Positions 8,426-15,844 of a DNA stretch of 64,000 bases are shown piece by piece. The translations under genes were made by a program, and so were the position numbers. Origin of the DNA: an uncultured Peptoniphilus sp. (GTDB taxonomy: Bacteria > Bacillota > Clostridia > Tissierellales > Peptoniphilaceae); assembly GCA_902488455.1 (NCBI GenBank), contig CABTWG010000001.1, positions 40,424-104,423 of the forward strand, read 5' to 3'. The notes beneath the pieces are model-generated. The model saw nothing but the letters and a program-made list of their open reading frames with translations. It did no database searches and had not been told where the DNA came from. Within the stretch, counting starts at the first letter, position 1. Each line of letters begins with the position of its first letter.

Positions 8426-8893
8426 ATGAAAATTCACAACGCAAATTTAAGTTCACAAGGTAAGAAATATGCAATCGTAATGGGAAGATTTAACGAGTTC
8501 ATCGTTTCAAAACTATTTGACGGATGTATCGATGGTCTTAAGAGACATGGAGTTAAAGAAGACGAAATCGAAGTGTTCTGGGTGCCAGGATCATTTGAAA
8601 TTCCAATTACATGCAAGATGCTTGCAAAGACAGGAAAATTCGACGCAGTAATAGCCCTTGGAGCAGTTATAAGAGGAGCTACAACCCATTACGAACTAGT
8701 ATCTACAGAAGCAGTTAAAGGAATTGCACAAGCTTCACTTCAAACAGAAGTGCCGGTTATATTTGGAATCATAACCACAGAAAACATTGAACAAGCTATC
8801 GAAAGAGCAGGCACAAAGATGGGCAACAAAGGATTCGATGCAGCAGTAACTGCAATTGAAATGGCAAATCTTTTGGAAGACATAAGAGGATAA
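8426..8893 (+). CDS. ribH: 6,7-dimethyl-8-ribityllumazine synthase
   Basis: Condenses the pyrimidine and DHBP to the lumazine, the substrate of RibE; the family forms icosahedral or pentameric shells. Seen: [10 protein letters not shown] near residue 22, WVPGSFEIP near 53, [14 protein letters not shown] near 79 (the His is catalytic in the family) and [12 protein letters not shown] near 111. It is 155 residues, with an AAAAGGAG site, last gene of the ribD-E-BA-H operon. I see no clear terminator behind it. Confidence 0.97.
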   Translation: MKIHNANLSSQGKKYAIVMGRFNEFIVSKLFDGCIDGLKRHGVKEDEIEVFWVPGSFEIPITCKMLAKTGKFDAVIALGAVIRGATTHYELVSTEAVKGIAQASLQTEVPVIFGIITTENIEQAIERAGTKMGNKGFDAAVTAIEMANLLEDIRG

Positions 8894-8934
8894 TAGTATT
8901 AAAGTCCATTTTATAGGATTAAAGCAAAATTAGA

Positions 8935-8963
8935 TTGACAAAGGAAATAGATTAATATAAAAT
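8935..8963 (+). promoter_or_regulatory. Promoter of tyrS-pyrC
   Basis: TTGACA at 8935-8940 and TAAAAT at 8958-8963, spacer 17 bp. The predicted start near 8970 coincides with the 5' end of the T-box leader. Confidence 0.7.
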
Positions 8964-8974
8964 GAAATAAACTT

Positions 8975-9115
8975 AATAAGAAATCTGTGAAGGTGACCCA
9001 GTAGAGAAATCGAATTACACCACCGGAGATTTCAGTGATTTTTAGAACAAGGCCCTAGGCAAAGAATGGTGGTAACACGAATGCGTCCATTCAAGCTTAG
9101 GGCGTATTTTTTTGT
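8975..9115 (+). ncRNA. T-box leader of tyrS (compact stem I)
   Basis: The antiterminator is clear: GAATGG (9064-9069), a TGGT bulge (9070-9073) that would pair with the ACCA end of uncharged tRNA, and CCATTC (9087-9092). The competing terminator pairs ATGCGTCC (9081-9088) with GGGCGTAT (9100-9107) before T7, sharing bases with the antiterminator. Stem I is closed by GAAATCT (8980-8986) and AGATTTC (9027-9033), only 54 nt overall, much shorter than the usual 90-110 nt. A TAC at 9016-9018 is the candidate tyrosine specifier, tentatively assigned. Confidence 0.88.
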
Positions 9116-9125
9116 AGGAGGAAAA

Positions 9126-10349
9126 ATGAACGTAATTGATATTTTAGAAGAGCGTGGTTTTATTGACCAAATGACACATGAAGAAGAGTTAAGAGATCTT
9201 CTTGAAAAAGAAAAAGTAAAATTCTATATAGGATTTGATGCAACAGCTGACTCATTAACACTAGGACATTTCTTGCAAATAAGAGTTATGCAACATATGC
9301 AAAACGCAGGCCATATTCCTGTTGCACTTCTAGGTGGAGGAACTACTATGATTGGTGATCCATCTGGCAAGAATGACATGAGAAAGGTAATGACAGAAGA
9401 TTTTATAAATCACAACGCAGAATGTTTTAGAAAACAAATCTCACACTTTTTAGATTTCAGCGAAGGAAAAGGAATCATAGAAAATAACAAAGACTGGCTA
9501 CTAGATTTAAAATTCCTTCAATTTATGAGAGAAATAGGAGTTCATTTCTCAGTTAATAGAATGTTAAACTTCGACTGCTACAAAAATAGATTGGAAAGAG
9601 GACTTACCTTCTTTGAATTTGGATACATGCTTATGCAATCCTACGACTTCCTATATCTATATAGAAAACACGGAGTTAAACTAGAGTTAGGTGGATCAGA
9701 CCAATGGTCAAACATTATTGGTGGATATGAACTGGTTAGAAAACTTGAAAGTGACCTAGTATTTGGAATGACCTTTAAACTTCTAACCACAGCGTCAGGA
9801 CAAAAGATGGGTAAATCAGAAAAGGGAGCAATCTGGCTAGATAAAGACAAGACATCTCCTTATGAAATGTTCCAATACCTAAGAAACTGCGACGATAGAG
9901 ACGTAATCAAATTCTTAAAACTTCTAACCATGCTACCACTAGAAAAAATCGCTGAATACGAAAAACTAGAAGGACAAGAGTTAAATAAGGCAAAAGAAGT
10001 CCTAGCATTTGAAGTTGTAAAGGATGTTCACGGAGAAGAAGCTGCAAAAGAAGCACTAGATGCATCAAAAGCACTATTCCAAGGTGGAGCAGATTCTGAC
10101 AATATTCCAAACGAAGATATGGATAGAAAAATATTTGAAGAAGGAATAGGAATCTTAGATCTTATGACCAAGCTTAATTTAACCAAATCAAACTCAGAAG
10201 CTAGAAGACTTATCCAAGGTGGAGGAGTTTCAATAGACGGAGAGAAAGTTCAAGATCCAAACCTAGTAGTAAAAGCAAGTATGTTTACCGATGACAAGCT
10301 AATACTTCAAAAAGGAAAGAAAGTTCACCAAAGGATAACCCTAGTATGA
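9126..10349 (+). CDS. tyrS: Tyrosyl-tRNA synthetase
   Basis: Charges tRNA-Tyr in the cytoplasm. Class I features: the HIGH-equivalent LTLGHFLQIRVM near residue 45, GDPSG near 78, the tyrosine pocket and QSYDFLYL near 173, GGSDQWSNI near 195 and the KMSKS loop as GQKMGKSEKG near 231; a C-terminal S4 RNA-binding domain (SEARRLIQGGGVSIDG) follows. The frame extends to 9066, but that ATG is inside the T-box antiterminator; the ATG at 9126 follows GTAGGAGG and gives 407 residues, normal for TyrRS. Confidence 0.97.
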   Translation: MNVIDILEERGFIDQMTHEEELRDLLEKEKVKFYIGFDATADSLTLGHFLQIRVMQHMQNAGHIPVALLGGGTTMIGDPSGKNDMRKVMTEDFINHNAECFRKQISHFLDFSEGKGIIENNKDWLLDLKFLQFMREIGVHFSVNRMLNFDCYKNRLERGLTFFEFGYMLMQSYDFLYLYRKHGVKLELGGSDQWSNIIGGYELVRKLESDLVFGMTFKLLTTASGQKMGKSEKGAIWLDKDKTSPYEMFQYLRNCDDRDVIKFLKLLTMLPLEKIAEYEKLEGQELNKAKEVLAFEVVKDVHGEEAAKEALDASKALFQGGADSDNIPNEDMDRKIFEEGIGILDLMTKLNLTKSNSEARRLIQGGGVSIDGEKVQDPNLVVKASMFTDDKLILQKGKKVHQRITLV

Positions 10350-11611
10350 TTTTTAAAAATATAAGGCTAGTAGATCCTGCAAATGGAAGAGACTTTGTAA
10401 CAGATGTAGAAATTTCTGACGGAAAGATCATATCCATCGAAAAGACCAATAAGACTGGAATAGATATGATGGGAAAAATCATGGCACCAGGATTTATAGA
10501 TGCCCATGTTCACTTTAGAGATCCAGGTCAAACTGAAAAAGAAGATATAGAAACAGGCTCTATGGCTGCAGCTAGAGGAGGATTCACATCAGTAATCTGC
10601 ATGGCAAATACAAGACCAGTGATGGATTCAAAAGAACTCATAGAAGATTTTGTCAAAAGAGCATCTGAATTAAAGATAAATGTCTACACAGTTTCTGCTC
10701 TTACAAAGGGCTTTAAAGGATCTGAAATTGTAAATATGGAAGAGAATTTAGAAGCTGGAGCAGTAGCCTTCACCGACGACGGAATCCCAGATATGAGAAC
10801 AGACATTGTAAAAGCTGCAATGGAAAAGGCGAAGGACCTTGACGCTGTCATATCCTTTCATGAAGAAGATCCAAGCCTTATAAAAGAAAATGGAGTAAAT
10901 CACGGCAAAGTCTCCGAAGAATTAAATATCTACGGAAGTCCAAGGACAGCAGAAGATGTAATGGTGGCTAGGGATGGAGCACTATCTCTATATACTGGAG
11001 CAAAGGTTGTAATTCAACATATTTCTTCTGGAGTAAGCGTGGACCTGGTTAGATTTTATAAATCACATGGAGCAAGACTCTATGCAGAAGTAACTCCACA
11101 CCACTTCACTTTAACAGAAGATGCGGTGTTAGAACATGGAACTCGTGCAAAGATGAATCCGCCACTTAGAACGGAAGAAGATAGAGAAAAAATCTTAAAG
11201 GGAATCGCAGATGGAACCATCGATATGATTGCAACTGACCACGCACCTCACACCAAGGAGGAAAAGGACAGAGAAATCACAAAGGCTCCAAGTGGAATAA
11301 CAGGACTTGAAACATCATTTTCTCTTGCGAATATGCATCTTTTAAAAAAAGGAATTATAGATCTAAAGAAACTTGTTGAAATTATGAGTACAAATGCGGC
11401 GAGACTTTATAATCTTCCTGGAGGAGAAATAAAGGTTGGAGAAGAATCTGACTTTGTAATCTTCGATACGACGACAAAATGGAAATTTGAAGATAGCCTA
11501 TCCAAATCAAGTAACACTCCATTCTTAAATGAAGAGATGGAAGGAAAAATTTGGATGAGTTTTGCAAAGGGCGAAATTGCATATATTGATAAGGATTTAA
11601 AAATAGATTAA
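10346..11611 (+). CDS. pyrC: Dihydroorotase
   Basis: Cyclises N-carbamoyl-aspartate to dihydroorotate in pyrimidine synthesis. The 421 residues have the amidohydrolase metal motif DAHVHFRDPGQTEKED near residue 51, the region of the bridging carbamylated Lys, EVTPHHFTLTED near 246 and IATDHAPHTKEEK near 293, and belong to the long type I dihydroorotase class. Start overlaps the tyrS stop as ATGA, so translation is coupled. No other pyr gene is present, which makes co-transcription with tyrS unusual. Followed by a strong terminator. Confidence 0.94.
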   Translation: MIFKNIRLVDPANGRDFVTDVEISDGKIISIEKTNKTGIDMMGKIMAPGFIDAHVHFRDPGQTEKEDIETGSMAAARGGFTSVICMANTRPVMDSKELIEDFVKRASELKINVYTVSALTKGFKGSEIVNMEENLEAGAVAFTDDGIPDMRTDIVKAAMEKAKDLDAVISFHEEDPSLIKENGVNHGKVSEELNIYGSPRTAEDVMVARDGALSLYTGAKVVIQHISSGVSVDLVRFYKSHGARLYAEVTPHHFTLTEDAVLEHGTRAKMNPPLRTEEDREKILKGIADGTIDMIATDHAPHTKEEKDREITKAPSGITGLETSFSLANMHLLKKGIIDLKKLVEIMSTNAARLYNLPGGEIKVGEESDFVIFDTTTKWKFEDSLSKSSNTPFLNEEMEGKIWMSFAKGEIAYIDKDLKID

Positions 11612-11646
11612 AAAAATTATTTAATCAAATAAATTTCAAAAATATA

Positions 11647-11677
11647 AAAGGAAGGTTTCGCGACCTTCCTTTTTTTA
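11647..11677. terminator. Bidirectional terminator between pyrC and the Crp/Fnr gene
   Basis: AAGGAAGGT (11648-11656) and ACCTTCCTT (11663-11671) pair around TTCGCG with T runs on both strands; it can serve the two converging genes. Confidence 0.85.
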
Positions 11678-12376
11678 TGAGCTGACAATATTTTCTAAGA
11701 CGTCCATCTTCCTGATAAGTATATTTCCCTTAGGAAGAAGTCTTACGATCTTTGCCTTTTCAAATTGATTTAGTTTTCTTGAGATGGTTTCTCTTGTTAC
11801 GCCAGAATAAAATCCAAGTTCCTCTCTATTTATATTTAAGTCTAGGAGGATTCCGTCCTTAGTAACCTTGCCATATAGATTTGCAAAGTTTATAAGAAGT
11901 TTCGCAACCTTCATGTCTGCGTTGATTCCAGAGAGAATATCCACAAGGGATTCGGACTTTCTAATTCTTTCGTAACATTGTTCTATTAAAACCATTAAAA
12001 AATCATAATTTTTAAGAAGCACATTTCTAAAATCTTCAGAAGAAATTTTGATAATTAGAGAGTCTGCAAGACATACTGCGTTGTAGACATATTTATCGCC
12101 GGAAAGAATATTAAGACCACCTACGAAATCTCCAGAAGTGAAGATATACATAATCTGCTCTCTACCATCGGTAAGAGGCATGGAAAGTTTGAAAACTCCT
12201 TCATGAAGGATGAACATTACATCGGCAGGATGACCAGAAGTAAATATGGTCTCACCCTTTTTTACATATTGAGCCTCAAGAGACGAACTCATCATCGATA
12301 GTTCTTCCTCTGAGAGCATCTGAAGCATAGGGATATCTTTGCTATCTATTTTTCTATTATTGAGTAGTATATCCAT
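11675..12376 (-). CDS. Crp/Fnr family transcriptional regulator
   Basis: Residues about 15-130 form a cyclic-nucleotide-binding-like beta barrel (PADVMFILHEGVFKLSM, MYIFTSGDFVGGLNILSG) and residues about 150-225 the Crp-type winged helix, with NREELGFYSGVTRETISRKL as recognition helix. There is no N-terminal cysteine cluster, so it is not a classical iron-sulfur Fnr. The effector and regulon are unknown; the divergent CytX-like permease gene is a possible target. AAAGGAG precedes the ATG; 233 residues is normal for the family. Confidence 0.9.
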   Translation of the reverse strand: MDILLNNRKIDSKDIPMLQMLSEEELSMMSSSLEAQYVKKGETIFTSGHPADVMFILHEGVFKLSMPLTDGREQIMYIFTSGDFVGGLNILSGDKYVYNAVCLADSLIIKISSEDFRNVLLKNYDFLMVLIEQCYERIRKSESLVDILSGINADMKVAKLLINFANLYGKVTKDGILLDLNINREELGFYSGVTRETISRKLNQFEKAKIVRLLPKGNILIRKMDVLENIVSS

Positions 12377-12458
12377 AAAGATCTCCTTTATATATTTAAA
12401 ATTATTTCGATAACCTCATTATTTTCTAGCTTATCACCTAAATGAAATATCTTCAAGG

Positions 12459-12487
12459 TTGAAAAATGAAAAGAGCTAAATTATAAT
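12459..12487 (+). promoter_or_regulatory. Promoter of the CytX-like permease
   Basis: TTGAAA at 12459-12464 and TATAAT at 12482-12487, spacer 17 bp, directly upstream of the AAGAGGTG ribosome site. The 129-bp intergenic region is shared with the divergent Crp/Fnr gene; no TPP riboswitch is recognisable in it. Confidence 0.65.
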
Positions 12488-12505
12488 TATTTAAGAGGTG
12501 AAGAA

Positions 12506-13687
12506 ATGACAAAAAATTCAGAACATGCACTGATTTGGTTCGGAGCAGGGGTCTCCATTGCAGAAATTTTAACTGGAACCTACTATGCCTCACTTGGACT
12601 AAAAAACGGAGCATATGCAATATTACTAGGCCATTTAATAGGCTTTATTTTTATGTACTTAGCAGGATATATTTCTGAGAGAAGTGGAAAATCTTCTATG
12701 GAAACTGTAAAGATAACCTTCGGTAAAAAAGGTGGAATATTATTCGCGATCTTAAACGTCATTCAACTTGCAGGATGGACAGCAATCATGATTTACGACG
12801 GAGCACTATCTGCTAACGAACTTTTAAATTACGGAAGTGGAACATGGGCAGTGGTAATAGGAGTTTTGATTATTATTTGGATAGTAGTAGGCGTAACGTC
12901 CTTAAAATGGATAAACACAATTGCTATGACTCTACTATTTGTGCTAACACTTATCCTAAGTAGATATGTATTCTCAGGAAATGCTGCAGGAGCAATGGGT
13001 GACGCAATAAGTTTCGGAGCTGCAGTAGAACTTGGAGCAGCAATGCCACTATCATGGATACCAGTTATAGGGGACTACACTATGAACTCAGAAAAGAAAA
13101 AGATAGGCGCGCTAGTTGCAGCAGGAGTCTATACCATAGTAAGTATATGGATGCAGTTCATCGGACTTGGAGCAGCCATATATGCAGGAGAAACAGATAT
13201 ATCCCTTGTGATGATTAAGGCGGGCATAGGCACCATTGGACTATTAATAGTAGTGCTTTCTACAGTTACCACCACATTTCTCGACGCATATTCAGCAGGA
13301 ATTTCATCTAAGAGTATATTTAAAAGATTAAACGCAAAAGTCGTTGGAGTCGTAGTTACGATCCTTGGAATGATCCTAGCGATGGTCTACAATATGGACG
13401 ACATCACAGGATTTCTCTATTTAATTGGATCAGTCTTTGCACCTATGACGGCAGTCTTAATTGCAGACCAACTCTTACTTAAATCAAAATATATAAGATA
13501 TGATTTTGAGTTCAGTCATCTGTTAGCATGGGCTATAGGATTTATAATTTACAGAAGGCTTCTCGCAAGAGACTTTTATCTAGGAGTTACATTTGTAAAT
13601 ATACTGATAACCATAGTAATAACAGTAGTTCTAAATCGAATTGGACTAATAATTAAAAAATCCAACAAGAGAATAGAAGGAAGATAA
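12506..13687 (+). CDS. cytX: NCS1-family permease, CytX-like (hydroxymethylpyrimidine/cytosine)
   Basis: A 393-residue polytopic membrane protein with about 11-12 hydrophobic segments, related to cytosine/purine permeases. The N-terminal block LIWFGAGVSIAEILTGTYYA and the later PLSWIPVIGDYT are typical of the CytX subgroup, proposed to import the thiamine precursor hydroxymethylpyrimidine. CytX genes commonly sit near thiamine genes or a TPP riboswitch; neither is here, so a nucleobase such as cytosine remains possible. It is divergent from the Crp/Fnr gene, has an AAGAGGTG site and is followed by its own terminator. Confidence 0.7.
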   Translation: MTKNSEHALIWFGAGVSIAEILTGTYYASLGLKNGAYAILLGHLIGFIFMYLAGYISERSGKSSMETVKITFGKKGGILFAILNVIQLAGWTAIMIYDGALSANELLNYGSGTWAVVIGVLIIIWIVVGVTSLKWINTIAMTLLFVLTLILSRYVFSGNAAGAMGDAISFGAAVELGAAMPLSWIPVIGDYTMNSEKKKIGALVAAGVYTIVSIWMQFIGLGAAIYAGETDISLVMIKAGIGTIGLLIVVLSTVTTTFLDAYSAGISSKSIFKRLNAKVVGVVVTILGMILAMVYNMDDITGFLYLIGSVFAPMTAVLIADQLLLKSKYIRYDFEFSHLLAWAIGFIIYRRLLARDFYLGVTFVNILITIVITVVLNRIGLIIKKSNKRIEGR

Positions 13688-13692
13688 TTTTT

Positions 13693-13720
13693 AATAGAGC
13701 CGAAAGGTTCTATTTTTTTA
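13693..13720 (+). terminator. Terminator of the CytX-like gene
   Basis: AATAGAGCC, GAAA loop, GGTTCTATT, then T7. Confidence 0.9.
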
Positions 13721-13768
13721 TAAATTTTAAGAACGTGAATATAAAATTAAATTTAATACAAAAAATAA

Positions 13769-13797
13769 AAAGCAGGCTACTTATCATGAGCCTGCTA
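13769..13797 (-). terminator. Probable terminator of the ABC exporter gene, displaced
   Basis: AGCAGGCT (13771-13778) pairs with AGCCTGCT (13789-13796); on the minus strand the hairpin is followed by a T-rich run. It lies about 230 bp beyond the stop of the minus-strand ABC gene, with the inverted-repeat element in between. Confidence 0.6.
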
Positions 13798-13804
13798 ATA
13801 GAGT

Positions 13805-13981
13805 GTAGTCAAAATCCAAAAACGCTTTTCCGACTGCAGAAATTGATAAATTCTAAATCTCATAATCCTGCAAATCGCAAACTCGCTAACGCTCAAACAG
13901 TGCGATTTGCGGGCGGATTATTTCGATTTGAATTTCTTGCAATTTCTTTCGTACGTAACGCTTCCTTTTGGATTTTGCTAC
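13805..13981. repeat. Long imperfect inverted-repeat element (MITE-like)
   Basis: The ends match in opposite orientation: GTAGTCAAAATCCAAAA (13805-13821) against TTTTGGATTTTGCTAC (13966-13981). The arms share further blocks in the same order (AGAAATTG, AATTC/AAATC, ATAATCC) and close with a perfect 10-bp stem, GCAAATCGCA (13870-13879) and TGCGATTTGC (13901-13910), around a 21-nt loop. The element is flanked by ATGAGCCTGCT (13786-13796) and ATGAGCTTGCT (14013-14023), 10 of 11 identical. It encodes nothing credible; an open frame across it is incidental. It looks like a non-autonomous mobile or structured intergenic repeat; copy number is unknown. Confidence 0.75.
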
Positions 13982-14028
13982 TTTGTAAATTTCCAAATTT
14001 CCAAATTGAAGAATGAGCTTGCTTAAAT

Positions 14029-15630
14029 TTAAATTCTTATAATTTCATCCGCTTTCTTCGTGAAGTCTTCTCTGTGGGTGATGGATACTATTGTGATATT
14101 TTCTTCTTTTGCAAAAGCTATAATATCTCTTACGAAATTTTCGCTGGTAGCTTCGTCAAGAGCACTGGTAGGTTCGTCAAGAAGTAGAAGGTCTGGTTTT
14201 CTTATAAGCATCCTTGCAATTGAAATTCTCTGTTTTTCTCCACCACTTACATTTTCTCCTCTTTCATCGATTACAAAATCTAAACCCTTTTGTAAAACCA
14301 AGTTCTTAAGTTGGCAAACTTCGATAACCTTGTTTAACTCCTCGTCGCTAAAATTATCTCCAAGGGTTATATTTTCCCTAATTGATTTATTTACAGTAAA
14401 AGGCCTTTGATCTACCTGCATGATATTGTCATAGATGGCAGCTGATGAAATCTCAGAGATATCATTTCCATTTATCAAAACTTCTACATCTTTATTATCT
14501 ACGAACTTAGAAATAATATTGTAGATGGTAGATTTACCCTTTCCACTTTCGCCGACAATGGCATAGACTTTTCCTCTATTTAAAGTAAAATCAACATCTT
14601 CTAGGATTGTTCTCTCACCAAAGGAATATCCACTAGATTTAAACGTAAGATTTTCAAATGAACTGCCTGCACTTAGCATAGGTTTATTGAAATCTAACTG
14701 AGGAAGTTCTAATAGATTTTCATTCTTCTTTAGAAGTTCGTCGGCAACTTTTTTCTTGCTTATAAGATCTCCAAGGAATGTAATCGGTTCAGTTAGTGCT
14801 CCTGCAATAGAAAGAATCGCAACAAGTTGTCCAACGGTCATAGTGCCTCTAAGTACAAATATTAAAGAAATAACCACAGTTGCAAATGGCATAATATTGT
14901 TTGCAAAGACATATACATCTGAGTAGAGAGCTATTTGTACTGCAAGCTTTTTGGAAGCTTTGTACTTTTCATCTAGGATATCTTTATATTCATCGAAGAA
15001 ATACTCTTCTTTTTTAAGTTGTTTTACAGTCCTTGCTCCTTCCATGGTCTCTATGATTTGTGAATTTTCTTTTCCAGAGATGGCTTGGAGCTCAACGCTA
15101 TATTCTGCAATTTTCTTAGAAGTTATCTTAGAAACGAGCATACCGATTAATACACAAAATAGTGCAAATATACTTACATAATAATTGTAGTAAGTAATAA
15201 GACCTATGGTTATTATAAATTGTGTCGCCATCATAAAGGTTGTAACTGTGGATAGAGAGTACATCTCAGATATACGTTCTGTATCACTGGTGATGGAAGT
15301 TAGCACGTCTCCAGATTTAAATTTCGAAATATCTATGTAGTCCAGTTTAAAAAGATTGGAAAATAAATTCTTTCTAATTTGAAAAGAACCGGTTTGAATG
15401 ATAATTCTTAGATAGTATTGAAAAGCGAAACTTACTATTAAAAATGCTACTAAAAGTATAACGAATTTGATGGACAGATCCTTTATAAGATGTACTTCGT
15501 TAGAAGTAACTGCGTCGACGATTTTTTGAATCATAAAAGCACTTAGAACAGCGCCGATAGAATTCATCATTCCAGTTATGATTGCAATGATTTGAGTCTT
15601 TTTTATTTCTGAAAAGTGTTTATTAAACAT
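14029..15630 (-). CDS. ABC exporter, fused membrane and ATPase domains
   Basis: Half-transporter of 533 residues: six-helix exporter domain in about residues 1-300, then an ATPase with Walker A GESGKGKST near residue 364, signature VSGGEKQRIS near 464, Walker [15 protein letters not shown] near 485 and a switch His in VSITHRED. A single gene implies a homodimer. Substrate unknown; lipid, drug or peptide export are all compatible. AGGAGG precedes the ATG. It is slightly shorter than the usual 570-600, the shortening being mostly in the linker and termini. Confidence 0.85.
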   Translation of the reverse strand: MFNKHFSEIKKTQIIAIITGMMNSIGAVLSAFMIQKIVDAVTSNEVHLIKDLSIKFVILLVAFLIVSFAFQYYLRIIIQTGSFQIRKNLFSNLFKLDYIDISKFKSGDVLTSITSDTERISEMYSLSTVTTFMMATQFIITIGLITYYNYYVSIFALFCVLIGMLVSKITSKKIAEYSVELQAISGKENSQIIETMEGARTVKQLKKEEYFFDEYKDILDEKYKASKKLAVQIALYSDVYVFANNIMPFATVVISLIFVLRGTMTVGQLVAILSIAGALTEPITFLGDLISKKKVADELLKKNENLLELPQLDFNKPMLSAGSSFENLTFKSSGYSFGERTILEDVDFTLNRGKVYAIVGESGKGKSTIYNIISKFVDNKDVEVLINGNDISEISSAAIYDNIMQVDQRPFTVNKSIRENITLGDNFSDEELNKVIEVCQLKNLVLQKGLDFVIDERGENVSGGEKQRISIARMLIRKPDLLLLDEPTSALDEATSENFVRDIIAFAKEENITIVSITHREDFTKKADEIIRI

Positions 15631-15767
15631 ATTCTCCTCCTATATTAATATTTTTTATGTAAACATTTTCTATATTTGATTTTACCATATATATACTTAT
15701 ATAACACATAAATTTAACAAAAATAAAAAATTCAAGATAAATTTTGAAACTAAAAACAATAATATTT

Positions 15768-15808
15768 TTGTAACAAATTGCATGTTATTTTGAATTATTG
15801 TAACAAAT
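15768..15808 (+). promoter_or_regulatory. Paired TTGTAACAAAT repeats before the importer operon
   Basis: The 11-mer TTGTAACAAAT occurs at 15768-15778 and again at 15798-15808, exactly 30 bp apart (about three helical turns). The second copy overlaps the -35. The pair is a candidate operator for an unknown regulator. Confidence 0.5.
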
Positions 15809-15826
15809 GTTAGACTGTGTTAGAAT
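15798..15826 (+). promoter_or_regulatory. Promoter of the peptide/nickel-type importer operon
   Basis: TTGTAA at 15798-15803 and TAGAAT at 15821-15826, spacer 17 bp, just ahead of AGGAGG and the lipoprotein start. The 214-bp region between this gene and the divergent ABC exporter is AT-rich and otherwise featureless. Confidence 0.55.
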
Positions 15827-15844
15827 TTTAAATAGGAGGTAATT

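Noticed and set aside
9052..9103. GCCCTAGGC / GCTTAGGGC pairing as the tyrS terminator
   Set aside because: It would enclose, not compete with, the antiterminator. The ATGCGTCC / GGGCGTAT hairpin directly before the T run is the better terminator, though the outer pairing may still form.
9066..9125. Longer tyrS start at 9066
   Set aside because: The ATG is the antiterminator bulge region of the T-box; the start at 9126 has AGGAGG and fits the family N-terminus.
12377..12505. TPP riboswitch expected for a CytX gene
   Set aside because: The conserved THI-box sequence is absent and the promoter leaves under 20 nt of leader.
13735..14016. Open frame of 93 codons across the inverted-repeat element
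   Set aside because: It has no ribosome site, runs through both arms of the hairpin and is explained by the repeat; not a credible protein.
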